Shown in pieces: positions 11,823-23,219 of a stretch of 64,000 nt of DNA. Where the stretch lies: assembly GCA_009667805.1 (NCBI GenBank), contig CM019063.1, positions 352,990,942 through 353,054,941 of the forward strand, in the 5' to 3' direction. The stretch's first letter is position 1. Each line of letters starts with the position of its first letter. The position numbers and the translations under genes are program-made. The notes under the pieces were generated by a model. The model saw only the letters and a program-made list of their open reading frames with translations, searched no databases and was not told where the DNA came from. Source of the stretch: Leptobrachium leishanense (Eukaryota; Chordata; Amphibia; Anura; Megophryidae).

Positions 11823-12754
11823 TGTAGCGCTGCTTAAAGATTGTGTTTGCTGCATTTAATTATTATGGCCACCAGAGGGAGACAGAGACATAATGGACTA
11901 TGCTGGACACAAACTGAACTACAATTTCCATCATGCTTTCCGTGAGTACAGGAAGTGGGTGGTGTAGGAAGAGGAAAGACATCAGCAGCCTCGTGCAGGG
12001 GAGAGGCAGAGTGAGCTGAGTGGTGAAAGGTGGAGGACGCACGTGAAACTGACAGGGATCGTGACCAGGCCAGAGTACAGGCGCTGCCTCACTGGTGCTG
12101 GAGATCGGGACGGTGACCCTGCAGAGACCTACCTACGCACCGCTGAGAGGTCTGAATGATAATCTGGATCCGGCTGGACCCCGAGTCAGGAGACCGCGAT
12201 GATCCATTGGGAGTGCAGGCGGTAGATCGTTGTATGCAGTGTGGAGATCGGACAAGCAGGGAGCGGATCCGGTGGCACAGAGTCCCAGTACACAGCGGAG
12301 AAAATCCTTGATCAGGTGCTGAACAGATTGTCTATCGGATGGGTGAGAGGCCTCCCAGGCCGCAGTTCCAAAAATAAGAAATGCACGCTGCAGTATTGTT
12401 TAAATCCACAGGGCCCCAACGTGACTAGTCGTAGATTTGTTTGTTTCATTCACTGGCCAGTTGAATACAGTATCCGGGTACCTGAGACAATACACATTTT
12501 TGAGCTATTATTCATGGGACTTACACTCCAGAACTGAGGGGGTTAATCTTTTTCTTTTGCCGCCGTGTGTTATTCCCGCGTTACGAAATCCTGTCGTTTA
12601 AATACCGTATCTACGTTATATATGCTGCTTTATTGGGATCAGTAAAGAATATAATCTATAAAAATCCACAACAGTGCTGGTGTATATTTATTCCCTAGTG
12701 CGGTGAGACTAACCCGAGGTTAATTCAACGGCTCCTCCGGGAGTGAGCGCTACA
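11823..12754 (+). repeat. 3' LTR of the gypsy element
   Basis: TGTAGCGCTGC to GTGAGCGCTACA, collinear with the 5' LTR. It carries small extra segments relative to that LTR, for example ACAGAGTC near 12277 and GCTGCAG near 12388. Confidence 0.95.
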
Positions 12755-13336
12755 CTATCATCAACTGTATCCAACAACCACTGTAGGAGGTACAAAATGG
12801 AGCTCCCAATCAAGCTAAACTGAAGCCTTTTCCCTGTAGCGCCCCCTAGAGGCTGAAATATATATTTTTGTTGTCTGAGTATTGCATTGAGACGTGTTAC
12901 TTGAATTGTTCTTCCAGGATTTGCTCGTCTTCAGCTGAGAGAACATGCAATGATTTAAGACTTTAAATAAAGTCTCAAAAGTCTTTCATTAAGGTCCTAA
13001 TGTTATGATATGTTATTAAATCTATATTAGACATATTATATATCATTGTAAAGGACCATATCACACACCTTTGTTTTTTTCAATTTTTTCGGGAAAAAAC
13101 AAAAAATGGCTTTGAAAAAAAGAAACAGAAAAAGAAAATCCCCAATTTCTCGTTTTTTTTCCCAGGCCTTCCCTTCTCTAGTCCCACCCCTATCTGGCCA
13201 TAAGGAATTTCCAATTTTCCAAAGATCCAATCCCAAAGCACATAGATGTCGAAGATAACTGTTCTGGTGGAATAAAAATAGGGTAAATGAATGGTAAGAT
13301 AAAAAATTCTTTAATGGGCATAAAATTATAAATCAA
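12755..13336. other. No gene seen
   Basis: AT-rich spacer after the gypsy element. The part from about 13230 to 13390, read on the minus strand, leads out of a hammerhead-like motif and may be the 3' end of an old Penelope-like element. Nothing else is recognisable. Confidence 0.45.
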
Positions 13337-13341
13337 TTGGG

Positions 13342-13388
13342 CTATACCGAAACGCGTTTCGCTTGCTTAACTGCAAGCTTCATCAGTC
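13342..13388 (-). ncRNA. Hammerhead-ribozyme-like motif
   Basis: On the minus strand the sequence runs CTGATGA, then a 6-bp stem GCTTGC/GCAAGC closed by AGTTAA, then GAAAC and CGCGTTTCGG. CUGANGA...GAAA is the conserved hammerhead core, and short-stem-III hammerheads are known from Penelope-like elements. I could not convincingly pair helix I, so activity is uncertain. Confidence 0.5.
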
Positions 13389-13399
13389 GGCATGTTTTG

Positions 13400-14416
13400 A
13401 TAATTCATCTATTGGTGGAGGCCGTGCTGCAAGAACAATTCACAGAGGTAGAAAAGTGGATCAAAAACAACAAACTTTTTTTAAATACTGACAAAACTGT
13501 AACGATGCTCTTTGGAACAGCACCTAAACTACACAAATTGCAAAATCCCCATCTATGTGTTGGGACAAAATCAAATGGCATGCTGACCACAGTCACTTCT
13601 CTCAAATATCTAGGTATGTGGTTGGACCCTAATCTATCCTTTGGCCCCCACATCGAAAAACTCTCATCTAAACTTTACCCCAAACTAGGTGCCCTGTACA
13701 GAAACAAATCCTGCCTGAGTCCCGCGGTAAGAAAGCAGATTGTACAGCAAATGCTTATGCCGGCTATTGATTACGGAGATGTAGTGTATGCAGCCACCCC
13801 GCAAACACACCTTCATAAACTTACTACATTGTATAACTCATTCTGCCGCTTTGCACTACAATGTAACTACATGACCCACCATTGTGACATGTTAAAAGAG
13901 CTAAACTGGCCGTCGCTGGAATCTAGACGCACCCTTCAAATTTCCAGCCTGGTGTTTAAGAGCATCTCTGGGAAGCTGCCACCCTACCTGAATAGACTGC
14001 TTCCCCCAGCAGCTCCCTCATCCTATAACCTCCGATCCAGGACCAGCACCTTACTTGCTATACCACAATACAAAAAGACAGTGGCTCGGTTCTCATTTTC
14101 CTACAGAGCACCACAATTATGGAATAACCTCCCAGACACCATCAAATCTTCCCCCAGTCTTAAGTCACTCAAAAGCTCCTTACTAACATACCTCAATACA
14201 GAATGCACCTGTAAACATTTAATCTAGTGACTATATTTCCTACAGATTTCTCTGTTAATCTGTATATTTGTGTTTTTTTTTTTTTTAATATCTTGCATTG
14301 TATTACTTTGTATTTCTGTAACTGTAACACTTCAATGTTCTTGAACCCAGGACATACTTGAAAACGAGAGAAATCTCAATGTATCCTTCCAGGTAAAATC
14401 CTTTATAAATAAATAA
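13400..14416 (+). mobile_element. 5'-truncated CR1/L2-type LINE
   Basis: The 3' third of a non-LTR retrotransposon. It contains the end of ORF2 (stop at 14225-14227), a ~120-bp 3' UTR and a short ATAAATAAATAA tail. The last ~60 bp (14346-14404, CCAGGACATACTTGAAAAC through GGTAAAATCCTTT) reappear, reverse-complemented, as the tail of the SINE at 20943-20999. The 5' truncation point is near 13400. Confidence 0.85.
13415..14227 (+). pseudogene. LINE ORF2 fragment: end of RT and C-terminal domain
   Basis: About 270 open codons with no start of their own. The first part is the thumb end of a CR1/L2-type reverse transcriptase (VEKWIKNNKLFLNTDKT, SLKYLGMWLDPNLSFGPHI). Next come the QQMLMPAIDYGDVVYA and CDMLKELNWPSLESRR stretches that follow RT in this group. 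The C-terminus ends with FSYRAPQLWNNLPDTIKSS, also common in these elements. The reading frame is clean, so the insertion is fairly young, but truncation removed the endonuclease and the RT catalytic motif. The exact clade would need a phylogeny. Confidence 0.85.
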
Positions 14417-14998
14417 ATAAATTTACTATCTTGAAAATATGCGAACTAGCGCCAAACACTGTCGGATATAATCTCTGCACGTGATTACAACTAGGGATGA
14501 GCCGAACACTCCCCGAGTTCGGTTCGAAGCCGAACCCGAACTTTCCAAATGTTCGGATCTGAACCCGAACCCGAACTCAATGCAAGTCAATGGGGCTGAA
14601 AATTCGGTTTTTAGAGTGCCCACCAAGAGGGCATATATGCTAGATATTTGCTATAATAGGTGTATGGGGGTCCGGGTAGTGCCCTGGGGGACAGGAAACA
14701 AGGACAAAAAGTTTTAAAAAAAACGTTTTTAAGGGGACAGTGAGTTTTCCATGAAATAAGGGTTAAAAATAAAAACGAAAAATTCCTTCAAATATCGTGC
14801 CTAGGAGGTCCCCATAACCTGCCCGTGAAGTGGCGGATTTCTAGGATGTATAGAAATATGTAAAAACCAAAAAATGACATTTCAAATGACGGTAAATGCT
14901 TTTCCTTTAATCTATCCATAAACAACTGCTTGGGGCGGCAGTCTGTATGAAAAGAGGAGACATTTTCGGACACGCAGAAAAAGTTTACTGATTTTTTG

Positions 14999-15950
14999 GC
15001 GGTGAAAAGCAGGAGAATGACTGGAGAATGGAAAATTCTAGACCAAATAGCCGATTTGGAAAGTGAGATAAATGGGAGAATTTTTCTGGTTTGGCTATTT
15101 TGACCTAGAATTCTCTCTTCAGTCATTCTCCTGAGTTTCACCTTTCTCTGAATAACCCTGTCAGGGTTATTCAGAGAGCAGTGAAGAGCAGGAGAATGAC
15201 TGGAGAATGGAAAATTCTAGGTCAAAATAGCCAAACCAGAAAAATTCTCCCATTTAGGCTAGGGTCAGACTAGCGAATTTTTAACGTGCATTTAGGCGCA
15301 CTTAATCACGGCCGCACTAGCAGCAAATGACGGGCAATGATGGCCAATATACGAAGTACAGTCGCACGAAAGTCCGGCTGCGCAACGCAAGTGGAAAGTG
15401 AACGCATTTTTTTCGAGAATGCAGAACCGCTAGTACGGACGTACAGAGTGCGCTGCGTCCACTAGCGGCATGTGTGTGTGATTTGGAGACGTCAGACCCT
15501 GCTCATGTCTGGCCAACATAACGTCCAGACACCCAACGTTTCCTGGTTTGGATCCGTAAAAAATCACGCACAAAAATGCGCATCGTATGACCGTTTTCGC
15601 GCATTCCGTGAAAAAATACGGCAATGCGTTCGGACGCACTTTTTGACTGTCGCTGTGAAAAATGCGTTAGTCTGACCCTAGCCTTATCTCACTTTCCAAA
15701 TCGGCTATTTGGTCCAGATTGTTCTCTTTTCCTGCCATTCTCCTGGTTTTCACCTTTCTCTGAACAACCCTGAGAGAGAGGTGAAAGCCAGGAGAACTGG
15801 CAGGAGAAGAGAACAATCTAGACCAAATAGCCAATTTGGAAAGTGAGATAAATGGGAGAATTTTTCTGGTTTGGCTATTTTGACCTAGAATTTTCACTTG
15901 TGCAGTTATTCTCCTGCTTTTCACCGCTCTCTGAATAACCCTGTGAATGT
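14999..15950. repeat. Three alternating-orientation ~165-bp modules
   Basis: A module running from GAGAATGACTGGAGAATGG to CACCTTTCTCTGAATAACCC occurs forward (about 14999-15161). It is then inverted (15162-15773, interrupted by the Harbinger MITE) and forward again (about 15775-15950). Each module is itself partly self-complementary: AGGAGAATGACT and AGTCATTCTCCT lie near its two ends. Confidence 0.8.
15257..15683. mobile_element. PIF/Harbinger-type MITE
   Basis: Inverted ends GGCTAGGGTCAGACTA / TAGTCTGACCCTAGCC, flanked by TTA on both sides (15254-15256, 15684-15686). The uninterrupted sequence CCCATTTATCTCAC is visible at about 15845 in the neighbouring module copy, inverted, which confirms the TTA duplication. 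It has no coding capacity. Confidence 0.88.
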
Positions 15951-16017
15951 TTAATCCCGAGGTGAAGAATAACATTGCTTTAGATGTTATTTTGAATTTT
16001 TTTCAAACACCAGTTAA

Positions 16018-16514
16018 CCACTTGGCTGCTATGGACACGCTCAGCGCGTCCAGCCAAGTGGTTCTCCTGTGCTATGGACGCGCTGAGCGCGTCCATGCAC
16101 AGGAGGCAGCAATCCGCCGGACCCCGGCGGAGCAATTAGATGTCATCGTGGCGGCACGATGACATCTAATTCAGGCCCCCCCCGCATGTGCAGAGGAAGC
16201 GCCTGAAAGGGAGGGGGAGGTCCTTCGGACATCTCTCCCTCCCGAACGCCGGGGGGCAGAGGGTTAATCCAGGCACCGTTTGGAAGGGCACAGCCTGCCC
16301 TTCCAAACGGTGGCTGTGATTAACCCCTGGGGAGCCAGATCACGAATCGGCGCTGAAAAGCGCCGGATCGTGATCCTCTCCTGGAGCTGGCCGACATATA
16401 ATATGTCTGGGTCATATATCAAAATATGGCTACAAAACGCGGTTAAACATGATGAGCGAAAGCGGTAAAAATGACCTCAGCACAGAGGTGTGAAAAGCCT
16501 CAGCAGCGAAAGGG
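16018..16514. mobile_element. TTAA-target MITE made of hairpins
   Basis: Flanked by TTAA at 16014-16017 and 16515-16518. The ends are CCACTTGGCTGC and GCAGCGAAAGGG. The interior is a run of hairpins: CACGCTCAGCGCGTCC with GGACGCGCTGAGCGCGTCC, the TCATCGTG...CACGATGA arm pair, and CCGTTTGGAAGGGC with GCCCTTCCAAACGG near 16275-16310. Relatives are at 18569, 42750, 43556, 43910, 52036 and 59600. Piggyback-type (piggyBac) mobilisation is inferred from the TTAA target only. Confidence 0.85.
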
Positions 16515-16942
16515 TTAAATGCAGCATATTAGGATGTTTTAAGGAAATTAATTCTCAAATCTCAATCAGAAGCAGACACCACCCCACCCTCAGTATAGTG
16601 TACAATGTATCAAATTGATTACCAGACTAAAAACACCTGGTGTTATGCCCGTTTGTGAACAGAGGTCATTTAGAGTTGATAATCTTTCCACGTACACATT
16701 AGTTTTTAATTCAATATCTAATAAACCATTGCTTATAATATTCTTCAGTAAAGAGTCTCTTTATTTCTAGATTTTTTAGTGTTTTTTTAAGCATTTTCTA
16801 TACTTTTTTCAAAATTTCTTTTTTTTTCCGAACTCGAACCGAACACACCCAAAAGGTTCGAAATTCGCGAACTTTCGAACTGCCAAAGTTCGGGTCGAAC
16901 TCCTAACCGTCCGAACCCGAACAGCTCATCCCTAACTACAAC

Positions 16943-18113
16943 ACGTCATATATTGGACTCATCAGCCAAGCCTCCAATATGTCTATATTGGACTTACTGG
17001 ACCTATCTCGGCAGTTGCCTCCAATATTTCAGGGATTATTATTTCATAAGAAACTTATACGAGACACAAATATCAATCGTTTATATTTCCTAGAAATTCT
17101 CCTAAATTCTTTTAATTGTCTGTGTTTTGCTTTGAAGAATACAATAATCAATAATCGGATAAAAACATATATATATATTTATTACGTATACAAAAAAGTT
17201 TCAAATCTCATATCATAAACAAAGATTTATAAACCACAGTCCATCAGCATATAAAAACTAGCTTCACAATACATGTATCTCCGATTAGTAACTGCATATA
17301 TGATTAATATCATTTACCTTATCAGTTAGTAACTAATACACAAATGGTTAATAAACATTTCTGCTTAATACAACATGCATTTCCCAGCAAACAATGTTTA
17401 ACCAGCTAGATCTTAGAGATATATATATATCTCTATACTACATGGATCAACAAAAGATGAGCTAATTTAGATGATAAGTAATAAAACTTATTTAGTGAAT
17501 CCTCCCCTAATCTCGAGAATTAAACTTCTAATCTTTTGCTTTTTATTTCTAGTTATATAATTCCTTGCTTATTAATTTCAATCACAGTAATTTCCAAATT
17601 CAATATATATACAGTATTTGTATCAATCCTACAACAATTTATTTTAGAATAAATCCTTATGTCCACTTCTTCATATTTCTATCTGCAGAATAGAAATATT
17701 TAGACTTTTGGAGCTACCAAGAATCTGAGAAATCTCAGTCTATATGTTGCGAGAAATCTACAAATATATATAATTTACATTAAATCCTTAATTTAAATAG
17801 CTCTCATACATTACCTCTCCAATCTGGATTTTGAGGAGTCTGCCTTGGAATTCCTTATGTAATATTGTTTTTGGAATATGTGAAGATTATCAATATCAGA
17901 TAATCAATGCATGTGAGTTACAGATTTGGTGAGAGTCAGAGTGCATTGTCCCGGAATGGTCTGCTAGCGATATATGTTAGCCTCGGAATGCCTCATGTCC
18001 TGGAATCTGCATACATTGTGGTGTATGTCTCGCAATGACCAGCAACCAACATTGCCGCTTCAATTATAGTCAATTTGACGTCACTAGCAATATCCTTCAT
18101 TATATCAAATACA
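16943..18113. other. AT-rich spacer, no gene seen
   Basis: About 1.2 kb of AT-rich sequence with short dinucleotide runs (TATATA near 17170 and 17420). I see no coding signal, TIR or tandem array. Confidence 0.5.
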
Positions 18114-20209
18114 CAGGGTTATCCAAAGAGATTCGAAAAGTCACCGCACGTTCGGTGACTTTTCGTTCTCTTCAATTCGGTTCCTTTTGCCGATCCCATT
18201 TCGGTGACCCTGCGGTGTATTCAGCAAACACCACAGGGTCCCCGAATTGCAGGGAAAAGCTGCCGTAAACCCACCGAAAACTAACCGCAAAACCCACCGA
18301 ATGCACGCTGAAAAGCCACAAAAACATCTGGATAAACCCATCGAAAAGCCCGAGCAGGAGCCGATCACACTCAGCTGAAGCAGCTGAGACCGCAGACGAG
18401 GGAGGTGAATAAATTAGCAAAACCGTTTGTATGAATGTGAAATTAAAACGCTGTTTGCAAAGAAACTACTGAGCGAAAATGTCTGAAATTTACACAGGAG
18501 GTCCAGGGAATGATAATAAAAAGGGCTGTTACAAAAAAAAGTAAACTGAAAAAAAATCGGACTTTTAACCCTTTCGCTGCTGAGGCTTTTCCCGCCCCTG
18601 TGCTGAGGTCATTTTTTACCTGTTTTGCGCATCATGTTTAAACCTGTTTTGAAGGCTTATTTTAGTATATGACATCGACATATTATATATCGTTCTTTCC
18701 GTCAGACTCGGTAGATTCATAATATGTCATTATTATATGTATACGTTATGTCATGTTTGTATATTATAACAAAAAATGCAATAAAATATGTATTTTCAAT
18801 AATTTACAGCGTGTAAAGTGTTTTTTTCCACATTTTAACATGCGAGCAATTGCGGTTATATTTTGTATGGGGTGCGCTTGTTAAAAAAATTAGAGATGGG
18901 GTCTCGTTACATTTTTTTTTGGGGAAAATGACACCATTTTTAACAAACGCACCGCATACAAAAATCGTTAATGCAGCATCATTGTTCACATTATAATTGA
19001 AATGGGAACAATATTGCTGCATTAACAAACCAAAAAAAATAAAAAAAAAGTGTTTATTTTTTTTTTTTAATTTTTTTTTTAATTTTTTTTTATTTTTATT
19101 TTTATTTATTTTTTTTTTACAATTTTTTTACTTTCATGTTTGGTATCGTTGGAACGGCCATGCTCTGGCCGATCCAACGATATCAAAATTTAACCCCTAA
19201 CTGCCACGGATCGGGAGATAGGGAGTTCATTGGAACTCCCTATCTCCACAGTTCGTGGCAGTTAGGGGTTAATGCTAGGACTGGCGTCATCGTGCTGCGC
19301 ACGATGACGCCAGTCCTCTGGGGGAGTTCCCGGAAGCTTGGCCGACATCCAAGATGTCGGCCAGCTCCCGGGAAGGATCGCAAATCGGCGCTTTTCAGCG
19401 CCGATTTGCGATCCAGCTCCCCAGGGGTTAATGCCAGGCATCATTTGGAAGGGCAGGCTGTGCCCTTCCAAATGATGCCTGGGTTAAGCCCCTGTGAGCC
19501 GCCGATCGGGAGGGAGAGAGGTCCGAAGGACCTCCCCCCCTCCCTTTCAGGCGCCTCCTCCGCACATGCGGGGGGGGCGCCTGAATTAGGTGTCATCGCG
19601 GGGGCGCGATGACACCTAATAATGGCGGCCACTGCTCCGGATGCCGGGCTGACATCCAGGATGTCAGCCCGCACCGGAGGGGCCAGCGATCGGCCGGAAC
19701 CCGGCCGAACGCTGACCCCAATGCGAGGACGCGCTCAGCGCGTCCTCCGCATACCAGCGGGAATGCTGAGGATGCGCTGAGCGCGTCCTTAGCATTCAAG
19801 TGGTTAAAAAAAAAAAAAAAATCTGAAAAATGCTTAAAGTATCCTAAAAAATCAATGAATAAAGAGACTCTTTACTGCATAATTTTATAATGAACGGTTT
19901 ATTAGATATTGAATTAAAACGGGAATATTTTTAACATTGAAGTCTATGGGATTCTCCTGAATAAACTTGCCGAATGAAACCACCGAATGGCAGGGCATTA
20001 GGGGAACCTTTCACTGCTGGTTTGTGTTCTCCGAATAGCTGAAGCAGTGCTTTTTCATGGGGATTTCACTGCCCTCGAACAGGCACCGAACAGGCACCGT
20101 ATGTTCAGGCAATTCGCTAGGATTTGGCGAATTGCCTGCTCTCTGGATAGCCGAATGGCCAAGAAAGGTTACCTTTCTCAAGCAATTCGGATCTCTTTGG
20201 ATAACCCTG
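18114..20209. mobile_element. TIR element CAGGGTTATCCAAAGAG
   Basis: Ends CAGGGTTATCCAAAGAGATT and ATCTCTTTGGATAACCCTG form an almost perfect inverted pair of ~20 bp. Flanks CAAATACA and ATAATATT do not match, so no target duplication is visible. The end regions are rich in CCGAA/TTCGG. A TTAA MITE sits inside at 18569-19803. No coding region is seen. Confidence 0.75.
18569..19803. mobile_element. TTAA-target MITE, string of at least eleven hairpins
   Basis: TTAA flanks are at 18565-18568 and 19804-19807. The GC-rich half (about 19140-19800) is a chain of consecutive palindromes: TTAACCCCTAACTGCCACG with its complement (19190-19275), GACTGGCGTCATCGTG with its complement (19281-19318), a GACATCCAAGATGTC stem, ATCGCAAATCGGCGC, CATCATTTGGAAGGGC with GCCCTTCCAAATGATG, TAGGTGTCATCGCG, GCTGACATCCAGGATGTCAGC, GGACGCGCTCAGCGCGTCC and others. 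The other half is AT-rich with homopolymer runs. Confidence 0.88.
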
Positions 20210-20925
20210 ATAATATTTGCTATCCTCTAGAGGGCAGTGTTGCACTTCTCAATTAATTCCACCATTTCTTTTTAATATGTCTTATCTCGTGTCAAAGGTC
20301 AATCTGACTTAACAAAGACCCTCTCTCTCCCAATGTAGACATTTAGTCTCTACATATCAAAATTAGATTTATATCCTCACTCCTTTCTAAATTTTACTGA
20401 GTCTTTATCAGTTGAATTCTTTTCTAGTTAACTCAACAAAATCTATTCTTCAATAATTATACTATTTACCATTTAAACTCTCTACAATATAAAGTGGAGC
20501 ATCTATTTTCTACTGTAAATATACTAAAATATACCTTGATTATAAACATATATTTTGTGAATATATTTTACCTTACACTCTTATATTCCTATACCCAAAA
20601 AACAAAATCTCTTTTTGTTTTAAAGACTTAAAACAGACCAATAATTTTAATTATGACAGATCTTAGCACTTAGCTCGGGCATTATATCACACAAAGACAT
20701 TTAAGGTTCCTTCATGTCTGGTATTTTTAAAAAAATATATAAGATCTCACCCAGCCATGAACTCTATAAAAAAAAACTTGGTTCATTTCTAACTGGGGAA
20801 ATTTGGAAAAAGACTGTCTTTAAAAACAAAATGGCTACAGGCATTCATTTTATTTTTTTCCCTTCCAATATACCTGACAACACGTACACACTGTACAGGT
20901 GAACACTTACACATTAATGTATTTG
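20210..20925. other. AT-rich spacer, no gene seen
   Basis: No recognisable coding, TIR or tandem structure. It ends in a T-run (20927-20938) that is the inverted poly(A) tail of the adjacent SINE. Confidence 0.5.
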
Positions 20926-20926
20926 T

Positions 20927-21137
20927 TTTTTTTTTTTTGAGAAAGGATTTTACCAGGAAGCATACATTAAGATTTCTCTTGTTTTCAAGTATGTCCTGGG
21001 TGGCGAGTATGTACCGTTGGGTGTCTTGCCAAGGACACTTACTGGAGAGGTTGCTCGCTGGGATCGAACCCATGACTCCACAGGCTCTCTCCACGCAGAG
21101 CAGTGACATTACCTCTACTCCACCCAGCCGGTACCAT
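20927..21137 (-). mobile_element. tRNA-derived SINE with LINE-derived tail
   Basis: Read on the minus strand, the element opens with a tRNA-like head: an A box in GGGTGGAGTAGAGG and a perfect B box GGTTCGATCCC (near 21060-21070). The body follows, then a 3' tail, CCAGGACATACTTGAAAAC through GGTAAAATCCTTTC, and a poly(A) run. The tail differs from the LINE 3' end at 14346-14404 at only about four positions, so that LINE family is its likely mobilising partner. Confidence 0.88.
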
Positions 21138-21179
21138 TTGTTAACAATAAAGACCTAATGCTATTTTGATGAAATTATA

Positions 21180-21272
21180 TTTCTTATCAGGACAAGTAGC
21201 TTGTCATGAGGGCTTCCACTTTAGTCCATGTGACAAGTAGATTTTTTTAAAAAAATTCTACACCACTACCAG
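21180..21272. mobile_element. Relic of the CAGGGG-type TIR element end
   Basis: TATCAGGACAAGTAG, ACAAGTAGATTTTTTTAAAA and TCTACACCACTACC resemble, inverted, the left end block of the element at 682-780. No complete pair of ends is present. Confidence 0.55.
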
Positions 21273-21402
21273 GTTATATATAAAAATAGAAAATATATAT
21301 TTATGTATTTCTAATTAATGCTGAACTACTGTTCACTTTTCAATTGTAACATGAACAATGATGCTGCACTAACGCACCTTCTCATTTCCCACAATGCATT
21401 AC

Positions 21403-21423
21403 TAGGGATGCACTGATACCACT
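21403..21423. mobile_element. Left end of a hAT MITE split by an LTR element
   Basis: TAGGGATGCACTGATACCAC is the TIR of the family complete at 22032, 38674 and 53343. The element is interrupted after CCACT by an LTR retrotransposon and resumes at 32500, eleven kilobases later. Confidence 0.85.
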
Positions 21424-22031
21424 TGTGACGGAACCGTTCTCTTCCGTCTGTCCTGACTCTCCAGACACAACTTCGTTGCAGTCAGCCCGGCTAGTGGGAG
21501 CGCTGTCCTCAGCGCCTCGAGCAGCTTGACCCACCTGCTTCTGTTCCTCTGCCCTGGAGCCGTTAGAAATTTCCAGAAGGCCGCTCGGTGCCTTCTGATG
21601 TTGAGTATATAGTGTAGCGTAGTTTGTAATAAAGACACCAGGCGCGGCTGTATGCTTTAAAACAGGATTCTCTCTGTCTCAGTCTCTGAGAGTTGTCTGA
21701 CTTTTAATGAACAAAACGCCACCATTTATGCTGAAATACAACAGTCATAATTTGCATAAAATGACGCACCTCGTCCAACCAATATACTAATTACATTATG
21801 TCAGTTATTTACAATAAACATTCTTTACATTCTTTAGCCTTCAGCTCACACAACATTTGTATAATCCATTGTTCTAACACATCAGATTAAACACAAACAC
21901 TATCACAGATCCCTTGAATCAAATATGCAGCCAGATAAGGGGAAAAGCCCTTGTGCATAAATTACACAGCAGTAAAGCTTGTTTACTGGCTATACAGAAA
22001 CACATTTACCTACAGGAATATAAGTATATTT

Positions 22032-23055
22032 TAGGGATGCACCGATACCACTTTTTTAAGGCCGAGTACGAGTACCGATACTTTTTAAAAGTACTCACCG
22101 ATACCGAGTACCGATACTTTTATTTAATGTCATGTGACGCTTTCCAATAAGAACAGACCTCATATAAAAATTTATATGAGATTTGCCCCCAGCTCACATG
22201 GATTTGCCCCCAGCACTCATGGATTTGCCCTCAGCACTCATGGATTTGCCCCCAGCACTCATGGATATGCCCCAGCTCTGATGGATTTGCCCCCAGCTCT
22301 GATGGATATGCCCCAGCTCTGATGGACTTGCCCCCAGCTCTGTTGGATATGCCCCAGCTCTGATGGATTTGCCCCAGGTCTCATGGCTTTGCCCCCAGGT
22401 CTCATGGCTTTGCCCCCAGGTCTCATGGATTTGCCCCCAGGTCTCATGGCTTTGCCCCCAGATCTCATGGATTTGCCCCCAGGTCTCATGGCTTTGCCCC
22501 CAGGTCTCATGGATTTGCCCCCAGGTCTCATGGCTTTGCCCCCAGGTCTCATGGCTTTGCCCCCAGGTCTCATGGATTTGCCTGCAGCTCTCATGGATTT
22601 GCCCGCAGCTCGAACGCTGGGGAAGCTGGCCGCATGCATGAAAAGCACGTGGCCAGTGTTCCCTTCCGGCGCGCCACGATACTCACACATCCTGAAGGTC
22701 CGGTCGCTTGTTGGCAGTGATGCGATCACGTGGCCGCCGGGCGCATCTGTGACGCTGCCTCCAGCCGAGAGGCAGCGTCACAGGAGCGCCCAGTGGCCGC
22801 GGGAACGCATCACTGCCAAGCGACCGGACCTTCAGGAAGGGTGAGTATCGCGGCGCGCCGGAAGGGAACGCTGGCCGCGTACTTTTCATGCACGCGGCCA
22901 GCTTCCCCAGCCCAGCGGATACCGGCAAGCAGGCCCAGCGCCGGCCTCCGGTATCGGCGGGATGTATCGGGCCGTTTGCACGAGTAACAAGTACTCGTGC
23001 AAACGGCAATATCGGCCCCAATACCGATACTAGTATCAGTATCGGTGCATCCCTA
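22032..23055. mobile_element. hAT MITE with minisatellite and palindrome cargo
   Basis: Ends TAGGGATGCACCGATAC / GTATCGGTGCATCCCTA with a perfect 8-bp duplication GTATATTT (22024-22031, 23056-23063). The LTR at 31750-32499 shows the empty site AAGTATATTTAAAAC near 32350. Inside lie a sub-terminal inverted region rich in CCGATAC/GTACTCG, a minisatellite (22190-22615) and a ~300-bp GC-rich palindrome (about 22615-22915) with arms containing GGTCCGGTCGCTTG and CAAGCGACCGGACC. It has no transposase. Confidence 0.95.
22190..22615. repeat. Minisatellite, ~21-bp units
   Basis: About twenty units of the form TTTGCCCCCAGGTCTCATGG, with ATTT and CTTT alternating and older GCTCTGATGGATATGCCCC units at the left. 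It is the same family as the arrays at 783 and 39283. Confidence 0.92.
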
Positions 23056-23204
23056 GTATATTTAAAACTAAAGTTACGCCATTTTACACTAAACTAATTT
23101 AAACTAAAACCAAACGATGTAAAATATTTAAAAACACACGATATAAATGAACATAAAGTCTCTTTCGGGTTTGAAGCATGGAGCGTTACATCAGCTCCAT
23201 GACA

Positions 23205-23219
23205 TATGTCCCCCCTTCC
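23205..23219 (-). promoter_or_regulatory. Polypurine tract of the minus-strand LTR element
   Basis: On the minus strand, GGAAGGGGGGACATA directly precedes the LTR start TGTCATGG. Confidence 0.7.

Larger units (their letters stand above)
2955..12754 (+). mobile_element. Ty3/gypsy LTR retrotransposon with PNMA-like gag
   Basis: A complete, decayed Ty3/gypsy element. It has a 5' LTR (924 bp), primer-binding site, gag, pol in the order protease-RT-RNase H-integrase, a polypurine tract and a 3' LTR (932 bp). The two LTRs are near-identical apart from small indels and scattered substitutions, which suggests a moderately recent insertion. Integrase follows RNase H, the Ty3/gypsy order. Flanks are CTAG on the left and CTAT on the right, a poor target duplication. 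An ORF1-only L1-type element sits inside pol at 8302-10090. Confidence 0.93.
14492..16934. mobile_element. Non-autonomous hAT-type element with nested insertions
   Basis: Inverted ends TAGGGATGAGC / GCTCATCCCTA, each followed inward by repeated CGAAC/GTTCG motifs. The flanks ATTACAAC (14484-14491) and ACTACAAC (16935-16942) match 7 of 8, as expected for a hAT 8-bp duplication. No transposase is present. The interior holds a three-fold alternating inverted module (14999-15950), a Harbinger-type MITE (15257-15683) and a TTAA MITE (16018-16514). Confidence 0.88.
21424..23204 (-). repeat. 3' LTR, with hAT MITE inserted
   Basis: On the + strand it runs TGTGACGGAACC to CAGCTCCATGACA. After subtracting the hAT MITE and its duplication it is ~749 bp, the same as the other two LTRs here. 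Confidence 0.93.

Noticed and set aside
18141..18420. Minus-strand ORFs in the 18-kb TIR element
   Set aside because: They are products of CCGAA-rich sub-terminal repeats, not transposase.
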